Below, in pieces: positions 52,736 through 64,000 of a DNA stretch of 64,000 bases. Each line of letters begins with the position of its first letter. The stretch's first letter is position 1. Position numbers and translations under genes: made by a program. This DNA comes from Sweltsa coloradensis (Eukaryota > Arthropoda > Insecta > Plecoptera > Chloroperlidae): NCBI GenBank assembly GCA_024449915.1, contig JAMZAV010000647.1, forward strand, positions 124,001-188,000, given 5' to 3'. Below the pieces are notes generated by a model. It was not told where the DNA came from, did not search any database, and saw only the letters and a list, made by a program, of their open reading frames with translations.

Positions 52736-55700
52736 TATTCCTGAGTTCCACCCGTCCACGAGACGGGACGGGACGAGTCGTTTTGTACCACGTGACCACG
52801 TTCAACCCGTTCAAGATGGCCGATTGCTATTCCTGAGTTCGATCTCGTCCCGTTTTGTGTCAACCCGTCCCGTCTAATCTATCTCGGCTGCTCAAGACCA
52901 GCCGAGAGAGCCACCGAGGCCGGTACCCATATGGTTTGAAAGAAAACAATGGCGGACAACATCACTGCAATTCACGTTTTAGCGTAGGGAAATAATGTTT
53001 TATGAGCTTTGCGTGTATGTTATGTACGATATACTGTAATAGAAATGACCGCAGTTAAACTGCGCGTGTGTTTCCAAGTTTCATCTTCCACGGATTGCGA
53101 TGTAATCACGAATCTATGCACCGAGAAGTTGCCCAATCACTGCAATACGAGGCAAAGGTAAGCTAAAACATCGCATTAAAATGTATATTTTTAATATGTG
53201 CCGGCTGACCAATGTAATAAAGACACATTTGTATCATTTATTACGTATTTCTTTTATTATGTACGTCCCTGCATTGATTGCAGTGGTTTTCACTAGGCCC
53301 TAGTAGGCCCTAGGCCTAGGCCCCTAGTAGGGCTAGGCTAGGCCTACACTGGGCTGCAAATCCGTTTCAACACTTCTTATAGGCCTAGGGCTTAGCCTAG
53401 CCCTATGCCTAGGCAAGGTAGCTAGGGCCTAGGGCAAAATCCAAACAAATGGCCCTAGATTTTTTTTAGCTCCTTGGGCCTACCATTAGGCCTAGGCCTA
53501 AGCCTACTAAAATAAGTCCTTGGCCCTTAGCCTAGGGTAGGCCCTAGGCCTAGGCCTAGCCCTACACTTAAGGTCATTTAAATGCAAATAACATTGTAGG
53601 CCCTAGGCCCTACCTCCTATCATATGTAGGCCCTAAGAATGTTGGAAGTTAGTTTTCCTATAAGCCTCCCACGTTGCTAGCTTACTTACTGACTGACTTT
53701 AAGGTCAATTATAGACTAAAGGGGTCTAGGCCTCAATTTACATGAAAAAAGACTAGGACCTACAATGCCAAATCATTTTCTTGGCCCACTCACTAGTCGG
53801 TGTAAATATGTGCCTTAGGGCCTATAGTTGTAGTAAATAGCCTTTGAAGATAAGCCAATGGCTCGATGATTTTATTTTGAGACCTACGGCAAGAGTTATC
53901 CCTAGTCCTAGGCTAGACAGCGTAGCCTAGATTGCGCAACTCAACAGGTGATGCCTAGACTTATTGTTTTCGCATTACATTCTAAAATTAACTAGGTACC
54001 GTAGGGCCTCGTTATAGATATCCATGGAGGCATAGTCCTACCTCTGAATGAAATCACTGTAATTTTTTTGTCTACAAGGAGGCCTAGGCCTCTTAGGCCC
54101 CTACGCTTATTTGGAACTTGTTCGGTTGGGGGGTCCAACCCCATCAAAAACACTATTGCATAAAAGTAGGTTAGTGGGGGGGGGGGGTGTTGCTAAAAAA
54201 TTAGACTTCATTTGTCCTCCCCCCCCCCCCCCCCCCACAACCAAAGAACAAGTACCCCCTTATTTATAATTTAATTCACCTACCTACTTTAGGGCTACTT
54301 TCTGTAAATCATTAGCCGGTAGGCCAACCTAACATGGTACGGTACAAATATTTATTACAATGCCCACTCAAACACTAACACTCCATTCTCCATCGCTGGG
54401 TAAGTCTGGTGTATGCCTACACCATCGAGACCAAAATTTAATGAAACCTATCTACCAGCAACGTCAATACTTGTACCGGTACCTAGTAGGGGTAGGCCTC
54501 CTTCGGAAAACATAATATGTCATTCAGGAAATATTTCTACCTACATAAAAATATTTACAATGTACAATTTGTTCAAAGGTGTTTGTGGTCCTGTAATCCC
54601 GGATGGAATGATGTCGTAGAAGCTATCGATGATCTTGGTGTACCTCAAGCTTATGTGGTGGGTCCACCGACGTAGCCGTTCTCTTCCGGAAAGAACCAAC
54701 GTCTGACCGTCAAACACTATGCCACAGTACGGATCAGCCAAGGCATTCAACCTGATTTGAAATATGCCAAACTATAGAGGAAATAAGTTGTAAAAATATG
54801 TGTCTAGAAATAAAAAAAAAATACAAAAATTGTATGGTATTATTTCAGTAACTTAGTAGGCCTGTAAAGCCTTCAATTTATTGTAAGTTTTACAGAAGCA
54901 GTCAGGTTATGGCATAGTTTTGACAAATGTTTTGTACTTTTGTTGTTTGTCCGACTGTTTCTACCCGGGCTATTATGTTGTACTTTCAGACTGAAAAAGG
55001 CAACACAAAATCAATACTAGGCCGTAGAATTAAAATACAAAATACTGTGTGACACTAGACGTCCGGTACCATTGTAAATGTCAAATGAAATGGCCATCTA
55101 ACTTTTATAAAATTGTTTTGAATAAAATCATGCATAACCTGACTTACGGTAGGCCTACCTGTGACAATGTGGTTTGTATTCTGCTTATGACTTCTACTAT
55201 TGGAAGGTAATTTCTGCATAATAAAAGGCCTAACTTATAGTTATGTTTTTTTTAAGAAAATTGTAGGTAAAAAAGTTAAAATTAAAAAAAAAATTAACAT
55301 TGAAAGTTTTCACTGAATTGGAAATTTTCAACATTGCATCACTACCTATATCTAAAATTGCATTAACCAACATGTTCACAATTCAATGGACAATGCCTTC
55401 AGCAAACTCCTTGTCATTAAGGCTTTATAAAATAATTTCAACAAACATATTAGTTGATTTGTTAATGGGGAGAAAACTTGTGACCTAAGCTGCACGCATA
55501 GACCAACCCTCGTACACAATTGTCGCAGTTGGGATTACAATCGTAGTCTAGCTCCATGTGTTTCACTGAGCCATTGTAAATTGATGTCTTATGTTAGATT
55601 TGCAGTGATTACGACTACAACAGATGATAGGTGTACTGCTTGCAAAAATTATGGTTTATTTTCCATGTTTAGTTCATATCAATATCCTTACTAAACTGTT

Positions 55701-57078
55701 GCACATGCATACAGTTGCCACTGAATGAATAAATATGTTGGCCCTAGGCCTACAAATAATTATGTTGTAACGTTGGGTTTCAATCAAAACTGATGAAAAC
55801 TTCAAACTAGCCCTCATAAACTTGGTAAGCCTACAAACATAGCCTGAGCGACAATCATTTTGTCACCCAACCCAAGCCCAACGGCACACGTATGGTCTAC
55901 AATCAAAAGCATAATAGACCATTTCTCATGGTACGTATAACTATCCTAATACCTAGTAGCATAATAATAGCCAATGATAAATTTATTGTGCAAAGAAAAG
56001 CCTGTAGGCCCTATGCCATACTTGTACTGGGCCTAGGCCACAAGTTGTCAGTAGGATAGGCCTAGGCCTAGTATCTATGGGCCAAAGCTAGGTAGGGCCT
56101 TGGTCCTTAAAAGTAAAGTAAAATTTGATCAGCCTGTAGATTTGTAGGCTAGGCCTACATACATACGTAATACGAAAAAGGCTTTGGCCTAGACAGTAGT
56201 TTTCGACAGATGCTAATTTCTACGAGTTGCTATCCTAGGCCTCTGTACCCTAATTGTTTATGGCATAGGTACTAGGGCCTAGACCTAGGCCTACCACAAT
56301 TCTGGTAATATAAATGAAATGAATGAATTGAAAGTAGGCCTAGAGTTAGGCCCAAGGTTTTCTGGGCAAGGGGGCTGATATAGGCCTAGGCCCTAAATCT
56401 AATGTGGATGTTAGAAGAAAGTGAAGATGTCAAGATAAAGCGTTTACGCAATTTATTTGGCATATTATAACAAACAAGTATGCATATGTACGCCCACCCT
56501 AGGATAGGCAATTCTTCCTCGTAATATACATAGAAAGTGAGGCGCCCTAACACGTAAAGATTGTCAAAGGGATTGCTCTGAGACAAGTAGGCCCTAGGCC
56601 TAGCTAGCCTAGGGCTTAGCCCTACGAGTTTAATAAGCAGCTGCAAACTGTGGTTAAAACATTATTACACTGTTCATAATGCACTTCACAAACGCAAAAT
56701 ATTTCGTCGATAGTATATATAATAACGATCGAAGAATGATTATAGGCTAACAACGAGAAATAGGAATTGCAATGCAACTTTAACCTCAAATTAGCGTCAA
56801 TGTTATTGTTTCGTCGTCTGCAGCTGTCTTTTGACAGCAAGCAGTAAACATGAAATCGAAGCACGCCATTGGCTAGAAATAGTGAAAAGCTGTTCACAAC
56901 AAAACTAAATCAAATGCAGTGTTGACAACGAACGGGTTCTAGCTCACCCAACCCGTCTCGTCGACTTTGAACTCGGGAATAGCAAATCGGCCGGGTACTG
57001 ACGAACGGGACGAGACGGGTGGGGTTTGAGTCGTGTCGTTTGGCCCATCCGTTCCGTCCCGTTCAGATTTCAGGAATA
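52736..57078. mobile_element. 4.3-kb terminal-inverted-repeat DNA transposon, family uncertain
   Basis: The tips TATTCCTGA/TCAGGAATA are flanked by GCCC (52732-52735 and 57079-57082). About 160 bp at each end consist of inverted GACGGGACG/CCCGTC boxes, and a second TGCTATTCC(T/C)GAGTTC box lies inside each end. The interior is full of TAGGCCTAGG and holds no recognisable transposase. It splits the 3' end of the LINE. Confidence 0.7.
53045..53157 (+). CDS. Candidate first coding exon inside the TIR transposon
   Basis: An ATG opens 37 codons (MTAVKLRVCFQVSSSTDCDV...) running into a good donor, AAAG|GTAAGC. No homology is recognised. A compatible continuation (AAAG acceptor at about 54580, then LWSCNPGWNDVVEAIDDLGV and a stop) exists, but an opposite-strand frame overlaps it, so the structure is speculative. 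Confidence 0.25.
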
Positions 57079-57177
57079 GCCCTCCTGGTGGTAAGACACT
57101 TTGTGTTATGGGGCTATGCTCTAATTTCTTACCTCCAGCAATGTGATTGTATGTCATGTTGGAATAAATAATAATAA

Positions 57178-57467
57178 CCCTTCTCCAATGTAAACTGCAC
57201 AAATATCAAGTTATAAATAGGCCTATATATGCCGCTATGGTTTATTGTCATGGTATCTACATTCTGTGAGAGTTATTTAGGATTTTCAGATGTACGTACA
57301 CGTACAGACATGGTTATGAAATACAGTATGCAATACTAAAAATTTATGTAGACCCTCGTTAACAGAAAATACCATTTAACACAAACATATTTTAAGTCCG
57401 GGCTCCAGGTATAGGACTTAACATGTTAATTATTTTTGTAACCCGAATTGCGGGTAGCACGCAACAC
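57178..57467. other. Remnant of hammerhead repeat and flank, no gene
   Basis: 57178-57196 is the tail of the hammerhead-family repeat. The rest is AT-rich sequence including ACCCTCGTTAAC at 57352, which has an inverted partner (GTTAACGAGGGT) at about 60334. It is possibly the two ends of an old pogo-type element enclosing the hAT and MITE between them. Confidence 0.35.
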
Positions 57468-58305
57468 TAGGGGTGGGATTAATCGGCTAATTACCTAATC
57501 GATTAATCGGCGATATTAACTGCGGTTAACCGATCAACCAAAATCCCTAATCCCAAAAAATCCCCTAATCCCAAAGGGGGGGGGGGGGGGATTTTTTTTA
57601 TATTTATTACCGGTACAGTTGAGAACGCTGTGCTTATCAGTTGGCCTGCTGCCAACTACGGCGTCCCCATTCCACTACTCACGTAATGCAGTTGAGGGAG
57701 CCACGCTGTAACCGGCAACATGACCTTCATAAAAAATACTACCATTGGCGTGGCCGAGTTTATTTCTCCATGAACAGCTTGGCGCAAAATGGTTGTGTTG
57801 AACTCATGACTGGATTAAATATCTTGTCTGGGACAGAAGCACGTAACGTAATCTCGTCTTGACAATGACAGAATAAAATTTGGCTACAGTACCATAGATA
57901 ACGTCTTGGTGATAAATGTGAATCAGAGGTCGTACCTACAGCCACTGGCGCTGTCATGACCTTGATAATAATACAGCACTTGACAGTGACACCACTCACA
58001 CTCGTCCGACGCTCGTGACATCCCATATCGTCGCCCCTACTCTGGAACATCGAATTCATTCCATTCCAGTCAAGCTCACGATCAGTTGCTCTCTCTCTCT
58101 CTCTCTCTCACGGTGTCACGTGACTCAAGATCACAACCTTGAGTGGGTGGCAACGATTATCCTTGCGCCATCCAAATGCACGTGCAACCCTACCTAGGTG
58201 TTGTTTACATGGGCCATTGGTATGCTCACGGTTAACAGGCGCAGACAAATCACAAACTGTTTTTTCAGCCACAGGCGGTTAACCGGTTAAGAATCCCACC
58301 TCTAC
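57468..58305. mobile_element. hAT non-autonomous element, 838 bp
   Basis: The ends TAGGGGTGGGATTAA and TTAAGAATCCCACCTCTA are imperfect inverse copies. The 8-bp duplication CGCAACAC at 57460-57467 and 58306-58313 is exact. Subterminal ATCGATTAATCGG/TTAACCGG boxes are like those of the 37642 element. It contains a 13-base G-run (about 57578-57590) and a (CT)n tract (about 58088-58109). Confidence 0.87.
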
Positions 58306-58886
58306 GCAACACGAACGACTTTTAAATCCCCGCACGACAATAACATTGGTATTGTCTCATGTAACACGAACTCCACGGCGTTCTGGCGGCAACCTCTGCC
58401 AAAAAGCGTATTTTGACCTCGACGCTCAACTCATTGATACTCGACACTCTAGTATCATTATGCAACATGATCCGTGTATCGACAGATGGTGATTGCGGGC
58501 AGCACGGGCTATTAGGGACCAATACAAGACTACGTAAATATAAAAGGATCTGTGACAATCATTGAATGAACAATATTGGAACAGTGGTGTAACTGTTGTT
58601 TATTTACGTTCTTTGGTTTCCATTACCGTACCTACGAATTCCGATAATATGCAGGAACGCAAATGTCACAAGAGGACAATATTATCTCGTCATTGCCACA
58701 CAGTCGCCCAGTCTGCTCCCTCTCTCTCTCCTGCCCGCTGCAGAGGCACGGTGGCCGGCCGGGCCACCTAAGGTCAGCCGGTCCTACCAGCTGGCCTCAC
58801 TTGCTCAGTATTCAACTCCTAGAACTCGAGCAAACAGGGTGTTCGGCGGCGCTCGGGCTTACGACTACGTGATATTATGACACTTC

Positions 58887-59709
58887 GTCACTTCAGAACT
58901 TATTTGTGCCATATCCACTTTTTGCTTTTTTGGAAGATGTTTTAGAGTTATTGTTAGTGCTTATTGTTGCTAATAAAAAAATAATATAGTCAAATATTTA
59001 AGCTTAAGCAGTGTTTTAGCAATGTCAGTTTGTTCCATATCCATCAGATGACACCATATCTTAGTGCTTATTTGTGCCATATCCAATTTACATATACTAA
59101 CAAGTGGATATGGCACAAATAAGTACTGAACCAAGCATCTAGTTTGATAAAATTTTGTTCTATATCAATAGGAACTTAGGAAGTGCTAGTTTACGCATGC
59201 CCTACAATTAAAAAATATGAAATACCTTTCATCTAACCATTTGAAGATAATTGCAGCAAAAATTGCTTAAATTCAAGCATAAACAATAAAAATAAAATAT
59301 TTTATTTTGTCTATTTGAGTCTTCATTGAAATAATTATTTATTTAAAACCCACAATAATTCAATCATAACAGTTGAGAACATTAATGGTTGGTGTTATTC
59401 TCTATTCCACAAACTTATCTCCACTTAAAATGAAAATCAGTGAATATGGCACACAAATTTTAATCAAGTTATCCATTAAGTTGAAAATCGTTGTGCCATA
59501 TCCAAATGGAAGTGCTTATTACGTATACCCTGCGGGTAAAAATAATGTTAAACATTTTAAATCAATAATATTTATTATTGTAAGAATATTGCAACAAAAA
59601 TTTCTCAAATTCAACTATAAATCACGGTTTGGCGGTGAATCAAACATTCAAACCTCATTTTCTCCACTTTGGTAAAAGCAGATATGGCACAAATAAGTTC
59701 TGAGGTGAC
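58887..59709. mobile_element. MITE built from repeated TTATTTGTGCCATATCC motifs
   Basis: The ends GTCACTTCAGAACTTATTTG and the inverse of AAATAAGTTCTGAGGTGAC are about 28-30 bp inverted repeats. The motif TTATTTGTGCCATATCC or its inverse recurs internally near 59068, 59104 and, diverged, near 59033, 59445 and 59488. The pair at 59062-59127 forms its own hairpin. No target duplication was confirmed and there is no coding content. Confidence 0.65.
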
Positions 59710-60540
59710 GACTTGCATTTAACCGTTTATGGGGAGATTTTATTAGACAGACCAAGGTTACAAGTTAAATTATTTGAATTCAAGGACTTTCAATTCGATT
59801 GTTTGAAGCGGAAAATCTTTTCACGGCTAGACAAGGTAGGCTAATTTGTTGTCATAGCCAAAGGCGTATGGAAGTCACCAGGAAGGGGTCTTGTCAAAAT
59901 TGCATTAGGCTACTATGGAATTATGTAACACTGATCAACTGATTTGTTGCACATGCGTATAAACAGTAGGAGAGAAAGAGGCGTGGTAGGGAAATCGGCA
60001 GTCGAGGCAACTGGACTGGGGAAGAAGTTGGGATAATCATGGATCAAACCTGACCAGCAATGACCTGCAAATGTTCGTTCAGTAGTTCTTATCTCTTGCT
60101 GTTGTACATGTTGCGTCTTTGTCATAATTATATAATCGCATTGTATAAATAAATTGATGTCTCCCATGCTTCCCTGTGTCCTAGCATCAAGGTAGCCCAT
60201 GATCCATGGTCTGCATCAATTAAAATAACAATATGGTACCCATCTTAAGCATTTTTATTGTTTATTTTGCTAACACAAATTTCTTAACACAAACACCCGA
60301 TTTTACTGTCCCTTGATGTTCGTTGTTAACGAGGGTTACTTGTACAACTTTAATAATGTTGATGCTAAATTGCTAACCAATTATTATATTATCAAACTAC
60401 TAGCACGCTTTGAAAACATTCTATTCGAATTATGTTCAACTAGTTTTAGAGAGCCGTTTTAGAGGCCATTTGTCATCTCTGCACTATGGTTGACATAGCG
60501 TATTATCTCGATTGTAGGCTGCAGTTGAGGGGTTACTTAT
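59710..60540. other. No recognised gene
   Basis: Short frames only. The inverted partner motif GTTAACGAGGGT lies at about 60333-60344. Confidence 0.4.
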
Positions 60541-60541
60541 A

Positions 60542-61448
60542 CAGTAAGAACTCTCTTATCCGAGTTGGATGAGACCGGGGGCACCTCGGATTTGCGAAAA
60601 ACTCGGATGGCGCGGTTCATTGGTTTATTTGCTCTCGTAGCATAGCCTGATATGGTAAAATGATATATGACACATGTAATGGATAAAGGAACATAAAATA
60701 CACACGAAACACTTCATACAGGGTATTCTAAATGATTTAATAGCTTGTAAATCAAGCTCACAAACACACGTACACAATTAGGCCTACATGTCGTAATAAA
60801 AACGTATGTCTAGGCCTAAACTCGACGCAGTAGGCCTAGGCCTAGAATGCAAACATAGGCCTAGGCCTAGGCCTAGGCCTAGCTCTCTTTCTCATGTGGG
60901 AAAACCTCTCACTACTATGCCCGCGCTGAAGCTCGCACGCAAGATAAGTCTGGGAAAGAAATAAGATAAGCCCAGGAATAACAATTCAATGCGTCGTGAT
61001 TACGAATTTCGTGAATCGGTTGAAACATGATTGCATCTAGTTCCACAACGACCATCTTTGAACAGCTGTGTGTGAGATGAGATGGTTGGATCGTATGCGC
61101 ACGCGCAGGCGCGCGACGCACACTGATCTCTATATGCTCAGTAACACTGACGCTTACCGGCGATGCGCCCGACGCACACTGACCACTGAACTCTATATGC
61201 TCAGTGAACTGATGCAGACTGCTCGAAAGTCGAGATATATCGCCGATCTATCTTCTTTGCACTCACTCGTAAGGCATGCCTTCAAATGTATGCGAGTACA
61301 CTTAAAAAAGTGCGGCGCGGCGTCTGTGATTATTTTTATGTTTTATTTACGTATTTAAAACTTTAATTTTTTTTTTTTTTTTTTTTTTGGCGGCTCGGTT
61401 AACACGGTACATCGGATAAGCGGAGATCGGATAAGAGGGTTCTTACTG
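60542..61448. mobile_element. pogo/Tigger-like non-autonomous element, copy 2
   Basis: The end CAGTAAGAACTCTCTTATCC and the inverse of the right end (CAGTAAGAACCCTCTTATCC) form the terminal repeats, with TA at 60540-60541 and 61449-61450. It is better preserved than copy 1 at 1252-2100. AGGCCT-unit number (60835-60882) and a 19-T run (about 61370-61388) are the main length differences. Confidence 0.85.
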
Positions 61449-61891
61449 TATTGTTATTTTTTAACTTGATATTTACTTTCTAAAAGCAGGTTTTCAGGAT
61501 ATTTGTCTACTCATCCCATACCCACAACCTAACATATTACAATAGTGCAACCTACATTCGCATGCAAACCAGCTTTTCAATTTAAGACATCTGAAAACTG
61601 GGGTGCGACCTACAATCGAGTAAATACGGCAAACATGGGAGCCTAGCTCCCTCCCATTGCACAAATTTATTTTCTAGCCCTGATACACAATCAATAAAAT
61701 AAATTAACAGTGGTGACACCTACTACTGTTGTGATTGGTGATATCCAGCACCACCATCAAGTGCTACTTTGTTGAGATCTGATTGGAAATTGCTAACTTT
61801 TATTGCCAAATAGTTAAGATTATTGAATATTTTTGTGAAGTTGCGCAACACGACTTGACCGTCTGACGGACAGCCGGCAGTATGCATGTTA

Positions 61892-62638
61892 TCTAGGTGC
61901 CCGTTAGGGCGCCGCAGCCAAGCCGCGGTGCGCTACACACTCAAGCACCTTATACAGCAAGCAGAGTTGGAGTGATTTCGAGGTGTTACCCAGCCGTCAT
62001 GTAACGTGATGTGAACTTGAAAACTATCACAATCGAGGGGATTTAGGTACCTGACAACACATGTCAAATTTTATTGGGGTACGATTATTCCTTCTTGGTG
62101 AAAAAATGGCTTGAAACAATGCTCAAAATCACTTTAAGGATATTAGCTACTGCTACTACTGCTAACATCTAATTCGTCAGTTTCAATCGGCCCGCGATTC
62201 TGACCAGACGGGTGGGGCTACAATGTTCATATTTTACATGGACATTAAGGTTATAGTAATATAGTCTCTTTTGAAAAAAAAAGTTGAAAAAAATTGCTAT
62301 AAGGCTTCCAAATAAAGGTTTTAAAATAAGCCTTATACACACTAGGCATACAATCAACAAGTAACTATAGTTACTTGACACTTGTTGACGGTACAAGCAG
62401 AGTTAGGCGGGAAAGTGCGATACGTAAACAAATAGCGGACATTTTAAATTTTTCTTCTTTGTGTGGAACGAGAAAAGGTGTCATTATACTATCATAAAAC
62501 AAATCAGAAACCGTCCCTGGCCTAGGCCCAGATGTAGAAAATTATTTATAATACAACAGTGTAGGTCTAAAGTTCCATTAGGCTATAGGACTAGATAAAT
62601 AAATACTTACACTACATGTTTGACAAGCCCTAGGCCAG
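61892..62638 (-). repeat. Inverted copy of 23640-24412
   Basis: It is nearly identical on the minus strand, including the TAGGTGCCCGTTAGGGCGCC end and the GTAGCCCCACCCGTCTGGTC block. It may be a transposon end-to-end copy, but I found no terminal repeats or target duplication. Confidence 0.75.
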
Positions 62639-63030
62639 GGCTGCCACTGATATTTTTTTCAAATCCTGTATGAGGACGTTAAATATCCGCAAATATCCGT
62701 GAAGAGTCTAAAATCGTTGATTTCATTGATCAAACTATGAGAATGGATAAATGTGATGTTTATATTTGGCGCCATCATAACCTAAAAGTTGCCAAGGGCC
62801 TAGGCCTATGCACAGACGAGAAGAAAGGAGCCAGAAACGCCCGTGGTTGCTTTAATTAAGATTGCATAAAAATTTAAAATGTTTTTTTATTTACAGAAAA
62901 TCCATTTTAAACATTAAAATAATATTTTCTGACCTGGTTAAAAAATTCTAGGCCTAGGGCTAGGCCCTATGAATGTTGCATCACAATTTTGAACTAGGCC
63001 TAGCCTAGGCCCATGTGTTGTGTTCTATAA

Positions 63031-63306
63031 CTAGGGAAACGCCAAAGTCGTTGTTAAACGAGTGAGTGAGCCATGTGTTGAGTACCCGGTTACATTACTT
63101 TTCTTCCCCCTACATTAGGCCTACCTAACCTACCATAGCCTAGAGAGGCGCATTGGTCTTACAGTTGACGCGCCCGAATACCTACTAAACTTAAAAAAAA
63201 ACATTATTTATACGAATATAAATATCAAACATAAATGCAAATGTTCCCGGGTACTCACCACATGATTTGCTCACTCGTCTAACAACGACTTTGGCGTTTC
63301 CCAAGT
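63031..63306. mobile_element. MITE, second member of the CTAGGGAAACGCC family
   Basis: It begins CTAGGGAAACGCCAAAGTCG and ends CGACTTTGGCGTTTCCCAAG, the inverse with one change. The interior is diverged from 25398-25669. A clean TA duplication is not visible on the right. Confidence 0.75.
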
Positions 63307-63754
63307 CTAGTTGGCTAAAGCGCCCTTAAGGCCGCTTTACACGAGAAGTTCTAAAAGTAAAAAGTGAAAAGAACGAGTAGGAAGAGAAAAAGAAATCCCC
63401 TGGTCGGGAAAGATTTTGTAATTCCTAAATTGTATTTAAAAAATTATTAAACATGTTTTGAAATGCATATAACGCAGTGTAGTCTATCATCTGTGACAAT
63501 ACTATGGAAAACATAGCCAGTACGAAATACGTGAAAATATTGCAAGGTTTACTCAATCTACGAGCGGAATTTGGGGTACCTTGACGTCCAACATTCGACA
63601 GACCTTGCATGGGCACGGCATTTCACGGCCAGGCGAAAAACAAACAAAAAATATCTTTTCAAAATCTAAAACATTGTCGTTAAAATAAATTCTAAATTTT
63701 GGAAGTCTATTTTTCAGTTTATATCATTTCTTGTAGGTTTAAATCACAATGAAT

Positions 63755-64000
63755 CTTGCTGATTTTGTTAGCAGTTCTCAATAAACTCGTACCGGATGTC
63801 TGTTTAAAATTTTAGCGCAATCTGTTCAGCGATTCGGCTGATTTTCAACGTACACACACACACACACACACGCACGCACGCAGAAAAACAATTAGGGCCG
63901 TTTAAGTCGAATGGAAATCACTACGTTCGCTACGCTCACTCGTTCAATAACATTGCAGAACTTGATAATAACATTTTAATCATATACTAATTCTATTTTA
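63755..64000 (+). repeat. 3' end of an interspersed repeat with (CA)n
   Basis: GCGCAATCTGTTCAGCGATT precedes a (CA)n/(CGCA)n tract at 63851-63881 and the ACTACGTTCGCTACGCTCAC tract. The order GCAAT...GTTAACAGACACAC...CGCTACGCTC also occurs at 19620-19770, so the two belong to one family. Confidence 0.5.

Larger units (their letters stand above)
50565..57177 (+). mobile_element. LINE inserted in hammerhead repeat and itself interrupted
   Basis: The 5'-truncated LINE runs from 50565 to about 52735 and resumes at 57083 with its 3' UTR, ending in an AATAAATAATAATAA tail at 57177. The inserted 4.3 kb is the inverted-repeat element 52736-57078. The hammerhead-family sequence on both sides shows the target (CTGTCAA|CCCTTCTCC). 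Confidence 0.75.

Noticed and set aside
56386..56897. Two overlapping minus-strand frames of about 90 residues
   Set aside because: They lie inside the TIR transposon, have different frames, no motif and no splice support.
59913..60200. 95-residue minus-strand frame as a possible upstream PLEKHM2 (RUN) exon
   Set aside because: The translation shows no RUN-domain pattern and no splice-site support.

Overview
The window is AT-rich, intron- and transposon-dominated animal DNA. Coding sequence is sparse and split by canonical GT/AG introns, repeats fill most of the rest, and self-complementary GGCCTAGGCC tracts recur throughout. The style suggests a marine invertebrate, possibly an echinoderm, but I cannot name the species. 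I see no prokaryotic or organellar features.

One host gene is clearly supported. It lies on the minus strand and is the C-terminal part of a PLEKHM2 (SKIP) homologue, the RUN/PH-domain adaptor that links Arl8-positive lysosomes to kinesin-1. In gene order its exons are 49572-47801 (590 codons), 47268-47113, 42190-41972, 40649-40492, 33861-33636 (PH domain), 20616-20449, 17660-17541 and the terminal exon 15945-15832. Intron phases agree across all joins. The 5' exons, including the RUN domain, would lie upstream, above 49.6 kb, and I did not find them. Three of these exons (PH, terminal, and 40649-40492) sit in blocks that occur twice in tandem. In each pair one copy is full of homopolymer and indel differences. 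This looks more like unpolished or haplotype-duplicated assembly than real exon duplication.

Layout: 0-3.3 kb holds tRNA-like units in inverted repeats, a pogo-like MITE and a foldback element. 3.3-8.6 kb is AT-rich with no gene. 8.6-16.9 kb is a hAT element plus the first tandem block with the terminal exon. 17-20.6 kb has two hAT elements with 8-bp target duplications around two exons. 21-22.6 kb is a dead LINE. 23.4-25.7 kb has inverted repeats and a MITE. 25.7-34.6 kb is the second tandem block, one copy of which contains an insertion with an intact-core hammerhead ribozyme. 34.8-40.4 kb has a tandem duplication, a BED-finger relic and a hAT element. 40.2-42.9 kb has the third tandem block and two exons. 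43.0-46.1 kb is a palindromic pair of LTRs around a tRNA-Lys-type primer-binding site, inserted with a 4-bp duplication into a hammerhead repeat. 47-49.6 kb holds the main exons. 50.4-57.2 kb is a three-layer nest: hammerhead repeat, then LINE, then a 4.3-kb inverted-repeat transposon. 57.4-64 kb is further hAT and MITE elements.

The transposons are mostly non-autonomous. The paired blocks preserve empty and filled sites for several of them, which fixes their exact ends.
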